A DNA stretch of 64,000 nt from an uncultured Bacteroidales bacterium (GTDB lineage Bacteria > Bacteroidota > Bacteroidia > Bacteroidales > Muribaculaceae): positions 10,788 through 74,787 of the forward strand of contig UQMZ01000014.1 in NCBI GenBank assembly GCA_900542185.1. The letters run 5' to 3'. The notes beneath the pieces are model-generated. The model ran no database searches, was not told where the DNA came from, and saw nothing but the letters and a program-made list of their open reading frames with translations. Positions 8,272 to 16,739 of this stretch are shown in pieces. Within the stretch, counting starts at the first letter, position 1. The number at the start of each line of letters is the position of its first letter. The position numbers and the translations under genes are program-made.

Positions 8272-9243
8272 ATGAAATTGTCAGATGCGAGCGCCCTTGT
8301 GGAGGGCGCGTTGAAAGAAGTGAAGTTGCCGGGCGGAGACCTGGCGGGACTGTATGAGCCGGTGACCTACGGGCTGAGTTCGGGCGGCAAGCGCCTGCGT
8401 CCGGGTCTGCTGCTGATGACGGCCGAGGCTTTCGGCACGGAAAGCGCCATAGATAAGGCGATGCCTGCAGCCCTTGGTCTCGAGATGTTCCATAACTTCA
8501 CGTTGCTTCACGACGACGTGATGGACAACAGCGCGATGCGCCGCAACCGTCCGTCGGTACAGGCCAAGTGGGATGTGAACACCGCCATACTCAGCGGCGA
8601 CACCATGCTGACACTGGCCACTCAGAATATGATGCAGGTACCCGACGCCCAGTTGCGCCCGGTGCTGGACGTGTTCAACGCCATGGCCATAAAGGTGTAC
8701 GAAGGCCAGCGGCTCGACATGGACTTCGAGACGCGACAGGACGTGACCACCGATAAATATATAGAGATGATCGGCGCCAAGACGGGCGCTCTGCTTGGCG
8801 CGGCCTCGAAGATAGGCGCCATGTTGGGCGGCGCATCGGAGAAGGATGCCGCGCAGATGGAGAAGTTCGGCTATCTGTTGGGCCTGGCGTTCCAGATTCA
8901 GGATGACTGGCTGGATGTGTACGGCGATTCCAACACCTTCGGCAAACCCATAGGCGGCGACATCAATAACGGCAAGAAATCATTTCTGCTTCTGACTGCC
9001 CTGGAGAGCGGCACGCCTGAGGCAGCAGCCCTTAAGGTGGCAATGGAGATGCCCGCCGGCGACACCAAAGTGAAGACCGTGACCCGCATCTACGAGAAAC
9101 TGAATCTGAGCGAGACCGTGCGCAAGCAGGTGAGCCATTACAGCTCCGAAGCGTTGAGCGCGCTGAAGAAAACCAGCCTGAGCGATGCCGCCAAGGAACC
9201 GTTCAAGGCATTGATCGACAAACTGACAGGACGCAAGAAGTGA
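8272..9243 (+). CDS. Polyprenyl (isoprenyl) diphosphate synthase
   Basis: 323 residues. This trans-isoprenyl synthase condenses isopentenyl diphosphate with allylic diphosphates in the cytosol. The first Asp-rich motif is DDVMD followed by RRNRP, and the second is DDWLD within FQIQDDWLDVYGD; GGKRLRPGL near residue 36 binds isopentenyl diphosphate. The residue five before the first motif is Phe (FTLLHDD), and a bulky aromatic there usually limits product length to about C15-C20, so a farnesyl or geranylgeranyl product is inferred rather than a long quinone tail. Its stop codon overlaps the GTG start of the TatD gene. Confidence 0.9.
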   Translation: MKLSDASALVEGALKEVKLPGGDLAGLYEPVTYGLSSGGKRLRPGLLLMTAEAFGTESAIDKAMPAALGLEMFHNFTLLHDDVMDNSAMRRNRPSVQAKWDVNTAILSGDTMLTLATQNMMQVPDAQLRPVLDVFNAMAIKVYEGQRLDMDFETRQDVTTDKYIEMIGAKTGALLGAASKIGAMLGGASEKDAAQMEKFGYLLGLAFQIQDDWLDVYGDSNTFGKPIGGDINNGKKSFLLLTALESGTPEAAALKVAMEMPAGDTKVKTVTRIYEKLNLSETVRKQVSHYSSEALSALKKTSLSDAAKEPFKALIDKLTGRKK

Positions 9244-10025
9244 CCGACACCCACACTCATCTATACGACGAGCCTTTCAAGGGAGAGGAGGATGCTGCGG
9301 TGCGACGTGCTATAGCCGCGGGAGTACACACTATGGTACTGGCCAACGTGGACGCCGCGAGCATGGAGCCGATACGCCGCCTGCACGAAGCGTTCCCCGA
9401 GAACACTAAGATGGCAATCGGGGTGCATCCTACAGAATTAGGTGCGGATCCCGACGCCATGCTCGACATGATGGAAGATAAACTCCGCGCGCACCGCGAC
9501 GATTATGCCGCGGTGGGCGAGGTGGGACTCGACCTCCACTGGCCCGATAGTCCGGCGCTCGCCGAGCAGCAGCGCACCTTCGAACGTCAGCTTGGCTGGG
9601 GGGTGAAGTACGGGCTCCCCGTCATAATCCACACCCGCGATGCCCGCGACGAGACGCTGGAATCCATCGCGAGGGTGCGTCAGGAACTTGGCAAACTCCC
9701 GGTGATGATATTCCATTCGTTCACCGGCACGCCCGAGGATGTGACCGAGATACGTAAGGTGTGCGACCCGTACTTCGGAGTGAACGGCGTGGTTACCTTC
9801 AAGAATGCCCCGAAGCTGCGTGAGGCGTTGCCGCTGATAGGCACGGACCGGCTGGTGCTGGAAACCGACGCTCCGTATCTCGCACCGGTGCCGCACCGTG
9901 GCGAACGGAACGAGTCGGCATACATACCGCTGATACTCGACGCCTGCGCCAAGGTGCTGGACATCCCGCCGGATACGTTTGAAGATGTGACTGACCGTAA
10001 CGCAGCCTTGATTTTCGGGTCTTGA
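9240..10025 (+). CDS. TatD family metal-dependent hydrolase (DNase)
   Basis: 261 residues starting with GTG, whose last two bases begin the TGA stop of the preceding gene. This arrangement suggests translational coupling. The family uses a TIM-barrel with two metal ions to hydrolyse DNA or related phosphodiesters. Visible metal ligands are the N-terminal TDTHTHLYD, GEVGLDLHW, the His in VIIHTRDA, IFHSFTG, and the late Asp in LVLETDAPYLAP. The protein matches the usual family length. A hairpin follows shortly after its stop. Confidence 0.9.
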   Translation: MTDTHTHLYDEPFKGEEDAAVRRAIAAGVHTMVLANVDAASMEPIRRLHEAFPENTKMAIGVHPTELGADPDAMLDMMEDKLRAHRDDYAAVGEVGLDLHWPDSPALAEQQRTFERQLGWGVKYGLPVIIHTRDARDETLESIARVRQELGKLPVMIFHSFTGTPEDVTEIRKVCDPYFGVNGVVTFKNAPKLREALPLIGTDRLVLETDAPYLAPVPHRGERNESAYIPLILDACAKVLDIPPDTFEDVTDRNAALIFGS

Positions 10026-10037
10026 CCATGAAATCAG

Positions 10038-10060
10038 GCGCGGCTGAGGACAGCCTGCGC
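10038..10060 (+). terminator. Hairpin after tatD-like gene
   Basis: GCGCGGCTG pairs with CAGCC-T-GCGC across an AGGA loop. The following sequence is AT-rich but lacks a real T run, so this is a weak terminator or a 3'-stabilising stem. Confidence 0.4.
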
Positions 10061-10080
10061 TACTATTTATAGAAAGGACA

Positions 10081-12066
10081 ATGATACACAACACTATCGC
10101 CATATTCCTTATAGTACTGTTAGTGATACTGGTGGGCTCCGTGCTGTTCAAGAAACTGAACATCCCGTCCACCGTGGGCCTGATAGTGGCCGGAATAGCG
10201 ATAGGACCGTTCGGATTCAACCTGCTGGAGCGCGACGCGTCGTTCCGCATCTTCGGCGATGTGGGAATCCTGTATATCATGTTCCAGGCCGCGGTGGAGA
10301 TAGACATGTTCCACCTGAAGGCCCAGCTTAAAAAGGGAATACTGTTCGGAGTGCTGACCGCACTGCTGCCGCTGGCGGCGGGTGTGCTCGGCACTCATTA
10401 TCTATTAGGGCAGAGCTGGCTCACGTCGGCATTGGTGGCCTCTATGTTCACGAGCCATACGCTGATCACCTATCCGACGGTGTCGAAGTTCGGACTGCAG
10501 AACACGCGCCCCGTGGTGATAGCCGTGTGCGGCACCATCGTGGCCGTGATGGTGGCCCTGCTGGTATTGGCCGGCGTGTCGCAGATCAGCGCGTCGGGGC
10601 ATTACTCCGTGCAGCAGCTGCTGACCATGCTCGCGCTGACCGCCGCCTTCATGCTGGTGGTGGGATACGTGTTCCCGCCCGTGACGCGATATTTCTTCAA
10701 GAGCACCACCGACCCCGTGGCTCAGTACATATACATCCTCGCCATGGTGGTGATAGCCGCATTGTTGGCCAAGGCCGTGGGACTGGAAGGAATATTGGGC
10801 GCGTTCTACGCCGGACTGGTGCTGAACAAATTGATACCCGGCCGTTCGCCGTTGATGAAGAACATACGGTTCGTGGGCGACGCCATCTTCATTCCATACT
10901 TCCTGATAGGTGTCGGTATGCTTATCAACGTCCATGTGGTGGTGGAAGGGTGGAGCGTGCTGTGGGCCGCGGCCATCATGTCGGGACTGGCTCTCGGTAC
11001 GAAATGGATAGCCGCGTATGGCGCGCAGAAGATACTCAATCTGAGCCGTGTGGATCGCGGACTGATATTCGGACTGACGGGAGGCAAAGCCGCCGCCACC
11101 ATCGCCGCCGTGATGATCGGTTATGAGGCGCACCTGCTGAACGAGGACATGATGAACGCCTCGGTGGTGATGATACTGATATGCTGCATCATCGCCTCGG
11201 TGCGCACCGACCGCTCCGCACTGCAGCTGCGCAAGCAGGAGACGGCGCGCGGCCTGGACCGCGAGGAACTCGGTTCGGTGGAGATGGCGCGTCAGGTAGT
11301 GGCCGTGGCTAACCCGATCACGGCAGAGGGCCTGATGCGAATGGCACTGTTCATGCGCAAGCGGCAGAACACAAATCCGGTCACGGCACTGTTCGTGCGG
11401 CACAACGACGACAGCGCCGCCACAGTGATGGGACGCGACTCGCTCGAAGCCGCCGACTCCATAGCCGAGGAGATGGACGTGCCGTGCAATGTGGTGGAGC
11501 GCTTCGACCTTAACGCCGTGTCCGGTATATGCAACCTGGCGCACGAGCAGAAGGCCACCGAAATCATGATAGGAATGCACCGCAAGAGCTCGGTGGTGGA
11601 TACGTTCTACGGATCGTTTATCGAGAAACTTGTGACCGACTGTCACCGCATGGTGATGCTGAGCCGCTGCTTCATTCCTGTCGGTACCATTTCGCGCATC
11701 CGGGTCATAGTGCCGCCGGGAGCCGAGTATGAGACGGGATTCCATCTGTGGGTGACGCGCCTGGCGATGCTGGCGTCCAACATAGAGGCGCGCATCACGT
11801 TCCTGTCGCGCGAGGAATGCGGACGTCTGATCCGCACTGCCATAGCCGACGACGGCATAGAGGTCGATGCCCGCTACGGTACTCTGAACGCCTGGGATGA
11901 CTTCATACTTACCAGCGGCGACACCGAGGAGGCGGACCTGATAGTGCTGATAACGGCACGCAAGGGCTCCATCTCGCATACGCAGGATCTGGACCAGATC
12001 ACCAATTACCTCAGCCGCCATTTCCGCAACAACAACCTGCTGATAGTTTATCCCAAACAATTCTAA
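10081..12066 (+). CDS. CPA2 cation:proton antiporter with cytosolic USP-like tail
   Basis: 661 residues. An N-terminal Na+/H+ exchanger domain of about 12 helices (residues 1-390) contains GLIVAGIAIGPFG, LYIMFQAAVEIDM, SHTLITYPTV and the ion-path-like GAFYAGLVLNKLIPG. The remaining 270 residues are soluble and resemble tandem universal stress protein modules (NPVTALFVRHNDD, ATEIMIGMHRKSS, DLIVLITARKGSIS). It differs from the other antiporter in the window, which carries TrkA-C domains instead, so the two probably respond to different signals. A terminator follows directly. Ion specificity is unknown. Confidence 0.87.
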   Translation: MIHNTIAIFLIVLLVILVGSVLFKKLNIPSTVGLIVAGIAIGPFGFNLLERDASFRIFGDVGILYIMFQAAVEIDMFHLKAQLKKGILFGVLTALLPLAAGVLGTHYLLGQSWLTSALVASMFTSHTLITYPTVSKFGLQNTRPVVIAVCGTIVAVMVALLVLAGVSQISASGHYSVQQLLTMLALTAAFMLVVGYVFPPVTRYFFKSTTDPVAQYIYILAMVVIAALLAKAVGLEGILGAFYAGLVLNKLIPGRSPLMKNIRFVGDAIFIPYFLIGVGMLINVHVVVEGWSVLWAAAIMSGLALGTKWIAAYGAQKILNLSRVDRGLIFGLTGGKAAATIAAVMIGYEAHLLNEDMMNASVVMILICCIIASVRTDRSALQLRKQETARGLDREELGSVEMARQVVAVANPITAEGLMRMALFMRKRQNTNPVTALFVRHNDDSAATVMGRDSLEAADSIAEEMDVPCNVVERFDLNAVSGICNLAHEQKATEIMIGMHRKSSVVDTFYGSFIEKLVTDCHRMVMLSRCFIPVGTISRIRVIVPPGAEYETGFHLWVTRLAMLASNIEARITFLSREECGRLIRTAIADDGIEVDARYGTLNAWDDFILTSGDTEEADLIVLITARKGSISHTQDLDQITNYLSRHFRNNNLLIVYPKQF

Positions 12067-12083
12067 AATTAACTTAAAAAACA

Positions 12084-12115
12084 GGGGTGCGCTTGGAGCG
12101 ACACTCCTTTTTTAT
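12084..12115 (+). terminator. Rho-independent terminator of the antiporter gene
   Basis: GGGGTG-CGCT pairs with AGCG-(A)-CACTCC across a TGG loop, followed by TTTTTTATT. This is a classic stem and T tract. Its 3' half also holds the -33 element of the next promoter. Confidence 0.75.
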
Positions 12116-12123
12116 TACATTTG
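12093..12123 (+). promoter_or_regulatory. Promoter TTG-N20-TACATTTG
   Basis: TTG (12093-12095) lies inside the terminator stem and TACATTTG (12116-12123) directly after its T tract. The expected leader for the lipoprotein at 12169 is about 40 nt. Confidence 0.7.
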
Positions 12124-12168
12124 CAATACGCAATGGCAATTGCGACATATAATAACAGGAAGAACGTG

Positions 12169-12573
12169 ATGAAGAGGATTGGTCTTATTGCAAGTGTAGT
12201 GCTGGCGGCGGCAGCGATGCTGACCGGTTGCGCCGATTCACGCCCCGACAATAGCGACGCCATCGAGGTCATAGCCGAAAAGGTTACCGACGGGACGCCC
12301 GTGAGCCAGGAAGAATACGGAATAGCGATAAAATATCTTAAGTCGGCATATCAGGATTTCGATAAGTTGCGTTCGCATCAGAATGAAGGTGCGAAGGAGA
12401 TGATGAAACTGTCGCAGGAATACGACGAGAAGTATCCGCACCTGGAGGAGATGCGCAAGCTGCTGGACGTGGAGCCGGCTGACCTGGACGATACGAACCG
12501 CAAGCTATATAAGGATATGAGGGAAGTGCGCGCCAGAGTGATGGAAAACGGCCTGCGACAGATGGGACAGTGA
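12169..12573 (+). CDS. Small putative lipoprotein
   Basis: 134 residues from the ATG at 12169. An upstream in-frame TTG at 12121 is rejected because it lies in the promoter -7 box. MKRIGLIASVVLAAAAMLTG leads to a CADS lipobox, so a lipid-anchored envelope protein is expected. The mature part is charged and helical, with segments such as IAIKYLKSAYQDFDKLRSH and LYKDMREVRARVMENGL. No family was recognised. It is monocistronic as far as the flanking promoters show. Confidence 0.8.
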   Translation: MKRIGLIASVVLAAAAMLTGCADSRPDNSDAIEVIAEKVTDGTPVSQEEYGIAIKYLKSAYQDFDKLRSHQNEGAKEMMKLSQEYDEKYPHLEEMRKLLDVEPADLDDTNRKLYKDMREVRARVMENGLRQMGQ

Positions 12574-12647
12574 TCCTCTATATTGATATGGAATAGCCAT
12601 AAAGTAGAGCGGCGTCTGACAAAAATGCAGTCGGATGCGCTCTAAAT

Positions 12648-12678
12648 TTGTGTAATTCAGAATAAAATGCTATCTTTG
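12648..12678 (+). promoter_or_regulatory. rpsA promoter (TTG-N20-TATCTTTG)
   Basis: TTG at 12648-12650 and TATCTTTG at 12671-12678 give a perfect consensus pair. Transcription should start near 12685, leaving a leader of about 95 nt before rpsA. Confidence 0.75.
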
Positions 12679-12684
12679 CGCGCG

Positions 12685-12777
12685 GAAAACCATACCCGCT
12701 CGCGCGGGGTGGCTTAAAACCGGTAAAACGGTTTCCGTAGAGAGTAGAAAAGTAAAGTTTATTTATTAACCAAATTA
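12685..12777 (+). promoter_or_regulatory. rpsA 5' leader with hairpin
   Basis: The leader contains a GC-rich stretch (CGCGCGG near 12680 and CGCGCGGGG near 12711 in similar sequence context) and a stem AAACCG/CGGTTT at about 12717-12734. S1 is autogenously controlled in other bacteria, so a regulatory role is plausible but unproven. Confidence 0.35.
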
Positions 12778-14562
12778 ATGACTGAAAAAGTTGTAAGCCC
12801 GATCGCAGATTTCGATTGGGATGCCTATGAAAACGGCAACACGGCAGGCAGCAAGAGTCGCGAGGAGTTGATCGACACCTACGACAAGTCGATGCAGTCG
12901 GCCAAAGAGAATGAAGTAGTGACCGGTACCGTGAAATCGATCAGCAAGCGCGAGGTGCGAGTTGATATCGGCATGAAATCGGACGCCATCATTCCCATCA
13001 GCGAATTCCGCTACAATCCCGACCTGAAAGAGGGCGACGAGGTAGAGGTATATATCGAGACACTGGAGGACAAGAACGGGCAGCTCCGTCTGAGCCACAA
13101 GAAGGCATGCCAGACCCGTAGCTGGGACCGCGTGAACCAGGCCCTTCAGAACGACGAGATCATCAAGGGTTACGTAAAGAGCCGCACCAAGGGCGGTATG
13201 ATCGTGGACATCTTCGGAATCGAGGCCTTCCTGCCCGGTTCGCAGATCGACGTCCGTCCCATCCGCGACTATGACGTATATCTGGATAAGACAATGGAAT
13301 TCAAGGTTGTCAAGATCAACCAGGAATACAAGAACGTGGTGGTAAGCCACAAGGCACTGATCGAGGCCGAGCTGGAGGCCCAGAAGCGCGAGATCATCTC
13401 CAAGCTGGAGAAGGGTCAGGTGCTCGAGGGCAAGGTGAAGAACATCACCAACTACGGTGTGTTCGTAGACCTTGGCGGCGTAGACGGACTGGTGCACATC
13501 ACCGACCTGAGCTGGGGCCGTGTACAGGATCCTCGCGAGGTTGTGGAGCTTGACCAGGACATCGAGGTCGTAATCCTGGACTTCGACAACGAAAAGAAGC
13601 GCATCGCGCTTGGTATCAAGCAGCTCATGCCCCATCCCTGGGACAATCTGGATCCCAACCTCAAGGTCGGCGACCATGTCAAGGGTCGCGTAGTGGTAAT
13701 GGCCGACTACGGTGCGTTCGTAGAGGTACAGCCCGGCGTAGAGGGTCTGATCCACGTCAGCGAAATGAGCTGGAGCCAGCACCTGCGCAGCGCTCAGGAC
13801 TTCCTGAAGGTTGGCGACGAGGTAGAGGCAGTGATTCTGACTCTGGACCGCGACGAGCGTAAGATGAGCCTCGGCCTGAAGCAGCTGAAGAAGGATCCCT
13901 GGGAGGATATCGAGCTGAAATATGCCATCGGTTCGCGCCACACGGCCAAGGTACGCAACTTCACTCACTTCGGCGTATTCGTCGAGATCGAGGAAGGCGT
14001 GGACGGCCTGATCCACATCAGCGACCTGAGCTGGACCCGCAAGATCAAGCACCCCAGCGAATTCACGCAGGTGGGCAACGAGATCGAGGTGCAGGTGCTG
14101 GAGATAGACAAGGACAACCGTCGTCTCAGCCTGGGTCACAAGCAGCTTGAGGAGAATCCCTGGGAGGCTTACGAAGGCACATACGGAGTAGGCACCATCC
14201 ACGAGGGTGAGATCACCGAGGTTCTGGACAAGGGCGCAGTGATCAGCCTTGACCACGGCATCGAGGGCTTCGCAACACCCAAGCATCTTGTCAAGGAAGA
14301 CGGAACTCAGGCCAAGCTGGGCGAGAAGCTGCAGTTCAAGGTGATTGAGTTCAATAAGGACAACAAGCGCATAATTCTGAGCCACAGCCGCATAGCTGAG
14401 GATGCAAACCGTAGCGAGAAGCGCGAGAAGGCACCCCGCCGCAGCGACAAGCCCGCAAAGAGCGAGGCTATCGTATCGCAGCCGCTGGAGAAGACCACTC
14501 TCGGCGACCTGGGCGCACTCCAGGCTCTGAAGGAGCAGATGCAGAAGGAAGAGGGCAAATAA
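12778..14562 (+). CDS. rpsA: 30S ribosomal protein S1
   Basis: 594 residues. S1 binds mRNA on the small ribosomal subunit and helps initiation on structured or leader-poor messages. Six S1 RNA-binding repeats can be seen, starting near residues 43, 127, 213, 298, 385 and 471. The third to fifth carry the strong forms YGVFVDLGGVDGLVHITDLS, YGAFVEVQPGVEGLIHVSEM and FGVFVEIEEGVDGLIHISDL. A Lys/Arg-rich tail follows, and the last residues are acidic. Length and repeat number match S1 of Bacteroidetes. A strong hairpin follows the stop codon. Confidence 0.96.
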   Translation: MTEKVVSPIADFDWDAYENGNTAGSKSREELIDTYDKSMQSAKENEVVTGTVKSISKREVRVDIGMKSDAIIPISEFRYNPDLKEGDEVEVYIETLEDKNGQLRLSHKKACQTRSWDRVNQALQNDEIIKGYVKSRTKGGMIVDIFGIEAFLPGSQIDVRPIRDYDVYLDKTMEFKVVKINQEYKNVVVSHKALIEAELEAQKREIISKLEKGQVLEGKVKNITNYGVFVDLGGVDGLVHITDLSWGRVQDPREVVELDQDIEVVILDFDNEKKRIALGIKQLMPHPWDNLDPNLKVGDHVKGRVVVMADYGAFVEVQPGVEGLIHVSEMSWSQHLRSAQDFLKVGDEVEAVILTLDRDERKMSLGLKQLKKDPWEDIELKYAIGSRHTAKVRNFTHFGVFVEIEEGVDGLIHISDLSWTRKIKHPSEFTQVGNEIEVQVLEIDKDNRRLSLGHKQLEENPWEAYEGTYGVGTIHEGEITEVLDKGAVISLDHGIEGFATPKHLVKEDGTQAKLGEKLQFKVIEFNKDNKRIILSHSRIAEDANRSEKREKAPRRSDKPAKSEAIVSQPLEKTTLGDLGALQALKEQMQKEEGK

Positions 14563-14586
14563 TCCCCGCTGACTGTAACAATAACA

Positions 14587-14619
14587 AGAGGGCATGACGG
14601 AATTTCCGCCATGCCCTCT
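14587..14619 (+). terminator. Terminator hairpin after rpsA
   Basis: AGAGGGCATG pairs with CATGCCCTCT, with an inner CGG/CCG and one mismatch between. The stem is long and stable; the downstream sequence ATTATATTTG is AT-rich without a pure T run. Confidence 0.7.
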
Positions 14620-14627
14620 GATTATAT

Positions 14628-14658
14628 TTGATAAATTCAAATAGTTTTTGTAATTTTA
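14628..14658 (+). promoter_or_regulatory. Promoter TTG-N20-TAATTTTA
   Basis: TTG at 14628-14630 and TAATTTTA at 14651-14658 match the consensus except for the last base of the -7 box. The predicted leader for the gene at 14677 is about 12 nt. Confidence 0.55.
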
Positions 14659-14676
14659 CGGATAAATAACGAAGCG

Positions 14677-14994
14677 ATGAAACCGAGACAGACGATAGTC
14701 GGGCTGATGATAATGCTGGCAATGGCCGGCAGCTATGCCCGTAGCTGGGAGACTGTGAAGGTTGAGCGTCAGGACGTGCGCCTTGTGATGCGCGAGAACG
14801 AGGTGGAAATCAAGGCCGCCCCCGGTATAATCCAGGTTGCCACAAACCACAATGTCGGAATCAAGATATTCACGATATTGGGCAGACTGGTCAGCTCGGA
14901 GAATCTTGCGCCGGGCGTGTTCCAGTTTCAGGTGCCCGTTCATGGCGTGTATATAGTCAAGGCCGGAGACCTGACATGCAAGGTGGCAGTGTAG
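14677..14994 (+). CDS. Small exported protein resembling a type IX sorting domain
   Basis: 105 residues. The first 22 residues (MKPRQTIVGLMIMLAMAGSYA) look like a signal peptide. The rest resembles the C-terminal sorting domain of type IX secretion substrates: IKIFTILGRLVSSENLAPGV followed by GVYIVKAGDLTCKVAV, with the usual G-x-Y-I-V-K ending. Here the domain stands almost alone, with no large passenger. It could be a cut-down secretion substrate, or an unrelated small beta protein that copied the fold. It precedes ilvE by 44 bp. Confidence 0.6.
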   Translation: MKPRQTIVGLMIMLAMAGSYARSWETVKVERQDVRLVMRENEVEIKAAPGIIQVATNHNVGIKIFTILGRLVSSENLAPGVFQFQVPVHGVYIVKAGDLTCKVAV

Positions 14995-15038
14995 GCCCGG
15001 CGACAATCGGTGTAAATCGTGACGGAAATCTAAGAACT

Positions 15039-16073
15039 ATGAGCACAAAAGATCTTAAGTGGTCGGAGCTTCCGTTCGGCTATGTCAAGGCCGATTACAA
15101 TGTGCGCTGCACATTCAAGGACGGGAAATGGGGTCCGATTGAGGTTAGCGATTCAGAGTATGTGCCGTTGCACATAGCCGCCACCTGTCTGCACTATGGG
15201 CAGGAAGCATTCGAGGGTCTGAAGGCCTTCCGCGGCAAGGACGGCAAGGTGCGCGTGTTCCGCATGGACGAGAACGCCAAGCGATTCCGGGACAGTGCCC
15301 TCGGTATCGCGATGGAGCCGCTGCCTGTGGAGAAATTCGAGGAGATGGTGAGACTGGTCGTTAAGCTCAACGGCAATCTCATTCCTCCTTACGGTTCGGG
15401 CGCAAGCCTCTACATCCGTCCCCTGGAGATAGGAATGTCGGCACGTGTGGGTGTAAGCCCCGCCGATGAATACATGGTGATAATGCTTGTAACGCCCGTA
15501 GGTCCTTACTTCAAGGCCGGCTTCAAGCCCACCAAGGTGTGTCTGAGCCGCGAGTACGACCGCGTGGCTCCCAAGGGCACAGGCGCCATCAAGATCGGCG
15601 GTAACTACGCCGCATCGCTCGTGGCCGGCAACAAGGCCCATGAGCTCGGCTACAGCGTGATGCTCTATCTCGACCCGAAAGAGAAGAAATACCTGGACGA
15701 GTGCGGCGCGGCCAACTTCTATGCCGTGCGCGACAACAAATACATCACCCCGAAGTCGGAGACCGTTCTGCCGAGTATCACCAACAAGAGCCTGCGTCAG
15801 CTGGCACGCGACCTCGGAATGGAAGTGGAGGAGCGTCACATCGCATACGAGGAGCTGCCCACGTTCAGCGAGGCAGGAGCCTGCGGCACGGCGGCAGTCT
15901 GCTCGCCAATCGGCCGGATCGACGACCTGGACAACGGCAACACCTTCACCTACGACATGAACGAGGCAGGCCCCGTCACCAAGAAGCTGTACGACACCAT
16001 CCGCGCCATCCAGCTCGGCGAGATCGAGGACAAGCACGGCTGGACCGAGGTGCTTGAGATCGAGGGCGAGTGA
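15039..16073 (+). CDS. ilvE: Branched-chain amino acid aminotransferase
   Basis: 344 residues from the ATG at 15039 (MSTKDLKWSELPFGY). An upstream in-frame ATG at 14976 lies inside the preceding gene and adds 21 unconserved residues. This fold-type IV PLP enzyme makes or breaks down Val, Leu and Ile with 2-oxoglutarate/glutamate. The PLP lysine is Lys185 in KIGGNYAAS, as in the eukaryote-like group II enzymes; EAFEGLKAFRG and CGTAAVCSPIG are other family marks. It is convergent with the HD gene, and a low-complexity array sits between them. Confidence 0.92.
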   Translation: MSTKDLKWSELPFGYVKADYNVRCTFKDGKWGPIEVSDSEYVPLHIAATCLHYGQEAFEGLKAFRGKDGKVRVFRMDENAKRFRDSALGIAMEPLPVEKFEEMVRLVVKLNGNLIPPYGSGASLYIRPLEIGMSARVGVSPADEYMVIMLVTPVGPYFKAGFKPTKVCLSREYDRVAPKGTGAIKIGGNYAASLVAGNKAHELGYSVMLYLDPKEKKYLDECGAANFYAVRDNKYITPKSETVLPSITNKSLRQLARDLGMEVEERHIAYEELPTFSEAGACGTAAVCSPIGRIDDLDNGNTFTYDMNEAGPVTKKLYDTIRAIQLGEIEDKHGWTEVLEIEGE

Positions 16074-16075
16074 GG

Positions 16076-16120
16076 GTTTAAGCTTAAAGTTTAGGTTTAA
16101 GGTTTAAGTTTAAAGTTTAG
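16076..16120. repeat. Heptamer-like array GTTTAAG/GTTTAAA/GTTTAG
   Basis: About seven imperfect 6-7-bp units of the form GTTTARR fill the start of the gap between the convergent ilvE and HD genes. I see no T-run terminator there. Confidence 0.75.
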
Positions 16121-16146
16121 AGGAATGTAAGGACAGGGGTTGGACA

Positions 16147-16686
16147 TCAACCGAACTGTTCGTGAAGCATAAGGAAGCGGCGCAGGGTATCGTCCCCGTG
16201 CCGCTTCATGCTGTTTATGACGCGGTCCAGGGGCTTTTCGGTACGGTAGTCGCCCGACTTGCTGAAGAATTTGTCGGCATAGCATATCAGCTTCTCCTCG
16301 GTGGTCTGCGGCGTCATGTCGCGGTGAGACAGAGGCAGGTTCTGGTCGATGATGTCCTGTACGGTAAGGCCGGCTCCCGTGTGGCGCTCACACACCAGTG
16401 CATGGCGCGGAAGGCCGATGGAGTCGAGCATCCCGCGGCCTATTATTCCATGACATATATAAGGCTCCGTGCCCTCGCACAGAATGTCCGGCGCATCACA
16501 ACGCACGATGCCGATGTCGTGCAGCATGGCGCCCTCGTACACGAAGTCGCGGTCGATGTCAAGACTGTGGCGGTCGGCGCATTCCAAAGCCTTGCGTGCC
16601 ACTAATTCGGAATGGGTGCGCAACAGCGCGAGCAGGGGAGACCCCTGCTCGTACCAGCGCGAATATATTGAGTCGATATCCAGCAT
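16147..16686 (-). CDS. HD-domain hydrolase
   Basis: 179 residues. The HD superfamily metal-binding pattern is visible as an early His in RTHSELVARKAL, HDIG in EGAMLHDIGIVR, a further His in CERHTGAG, and a late Asp in ICYADKFFS. This fits a small metal-dependent phosphohydrolase of the type often annotated as HDIG-domain or tRNA 2'-phosphodiesterase-like; the real substrate is unknown. Start codon ATG at 16686. It lies 53 bp downstream of the TonB-dependent receptor on the same strand. Confidence 0.75.
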   Translation of the reverse strand: MLDIDSIYSRWYEQGSPLLALLRTHSELVARKALECADRHSLDIDRDFVYEGAMLHDIGIVRCDAPDILCEGTEPYICHGIIGRGMLDSIGLPRHALVCERHTGAGLTVQDIIDQNLPLSHRDMTPQTTEEKLICYADKFFSKSGDYRTEKPLDRVINSMKRHGDDTLRRFLMLHEQFG

Positions 16687-16739
16687 AGAATTTACTTATT
16701 GGTTTGGACTACATTTCACATATAATGCTTTTGCGTGGG

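Noticed and set aside
12121..12168. TTG start extending the lipoprotein at 12169
   Set aside because: The TTG is part of the -7 promoter element, so it cannot be in the mRNA.
12775..14640. 621-codon frame antisense to rpsA
   Set aside because: It mirrors the repeated S1 domains and has no signature of its own; rpsA is unambiguous.
14976..15038. Longer N-terminus for ilvE
   Set aside because: It overlaps the preceding gene and adds residues unlike any aminotransferase start; ATG at 15039 fits the family.
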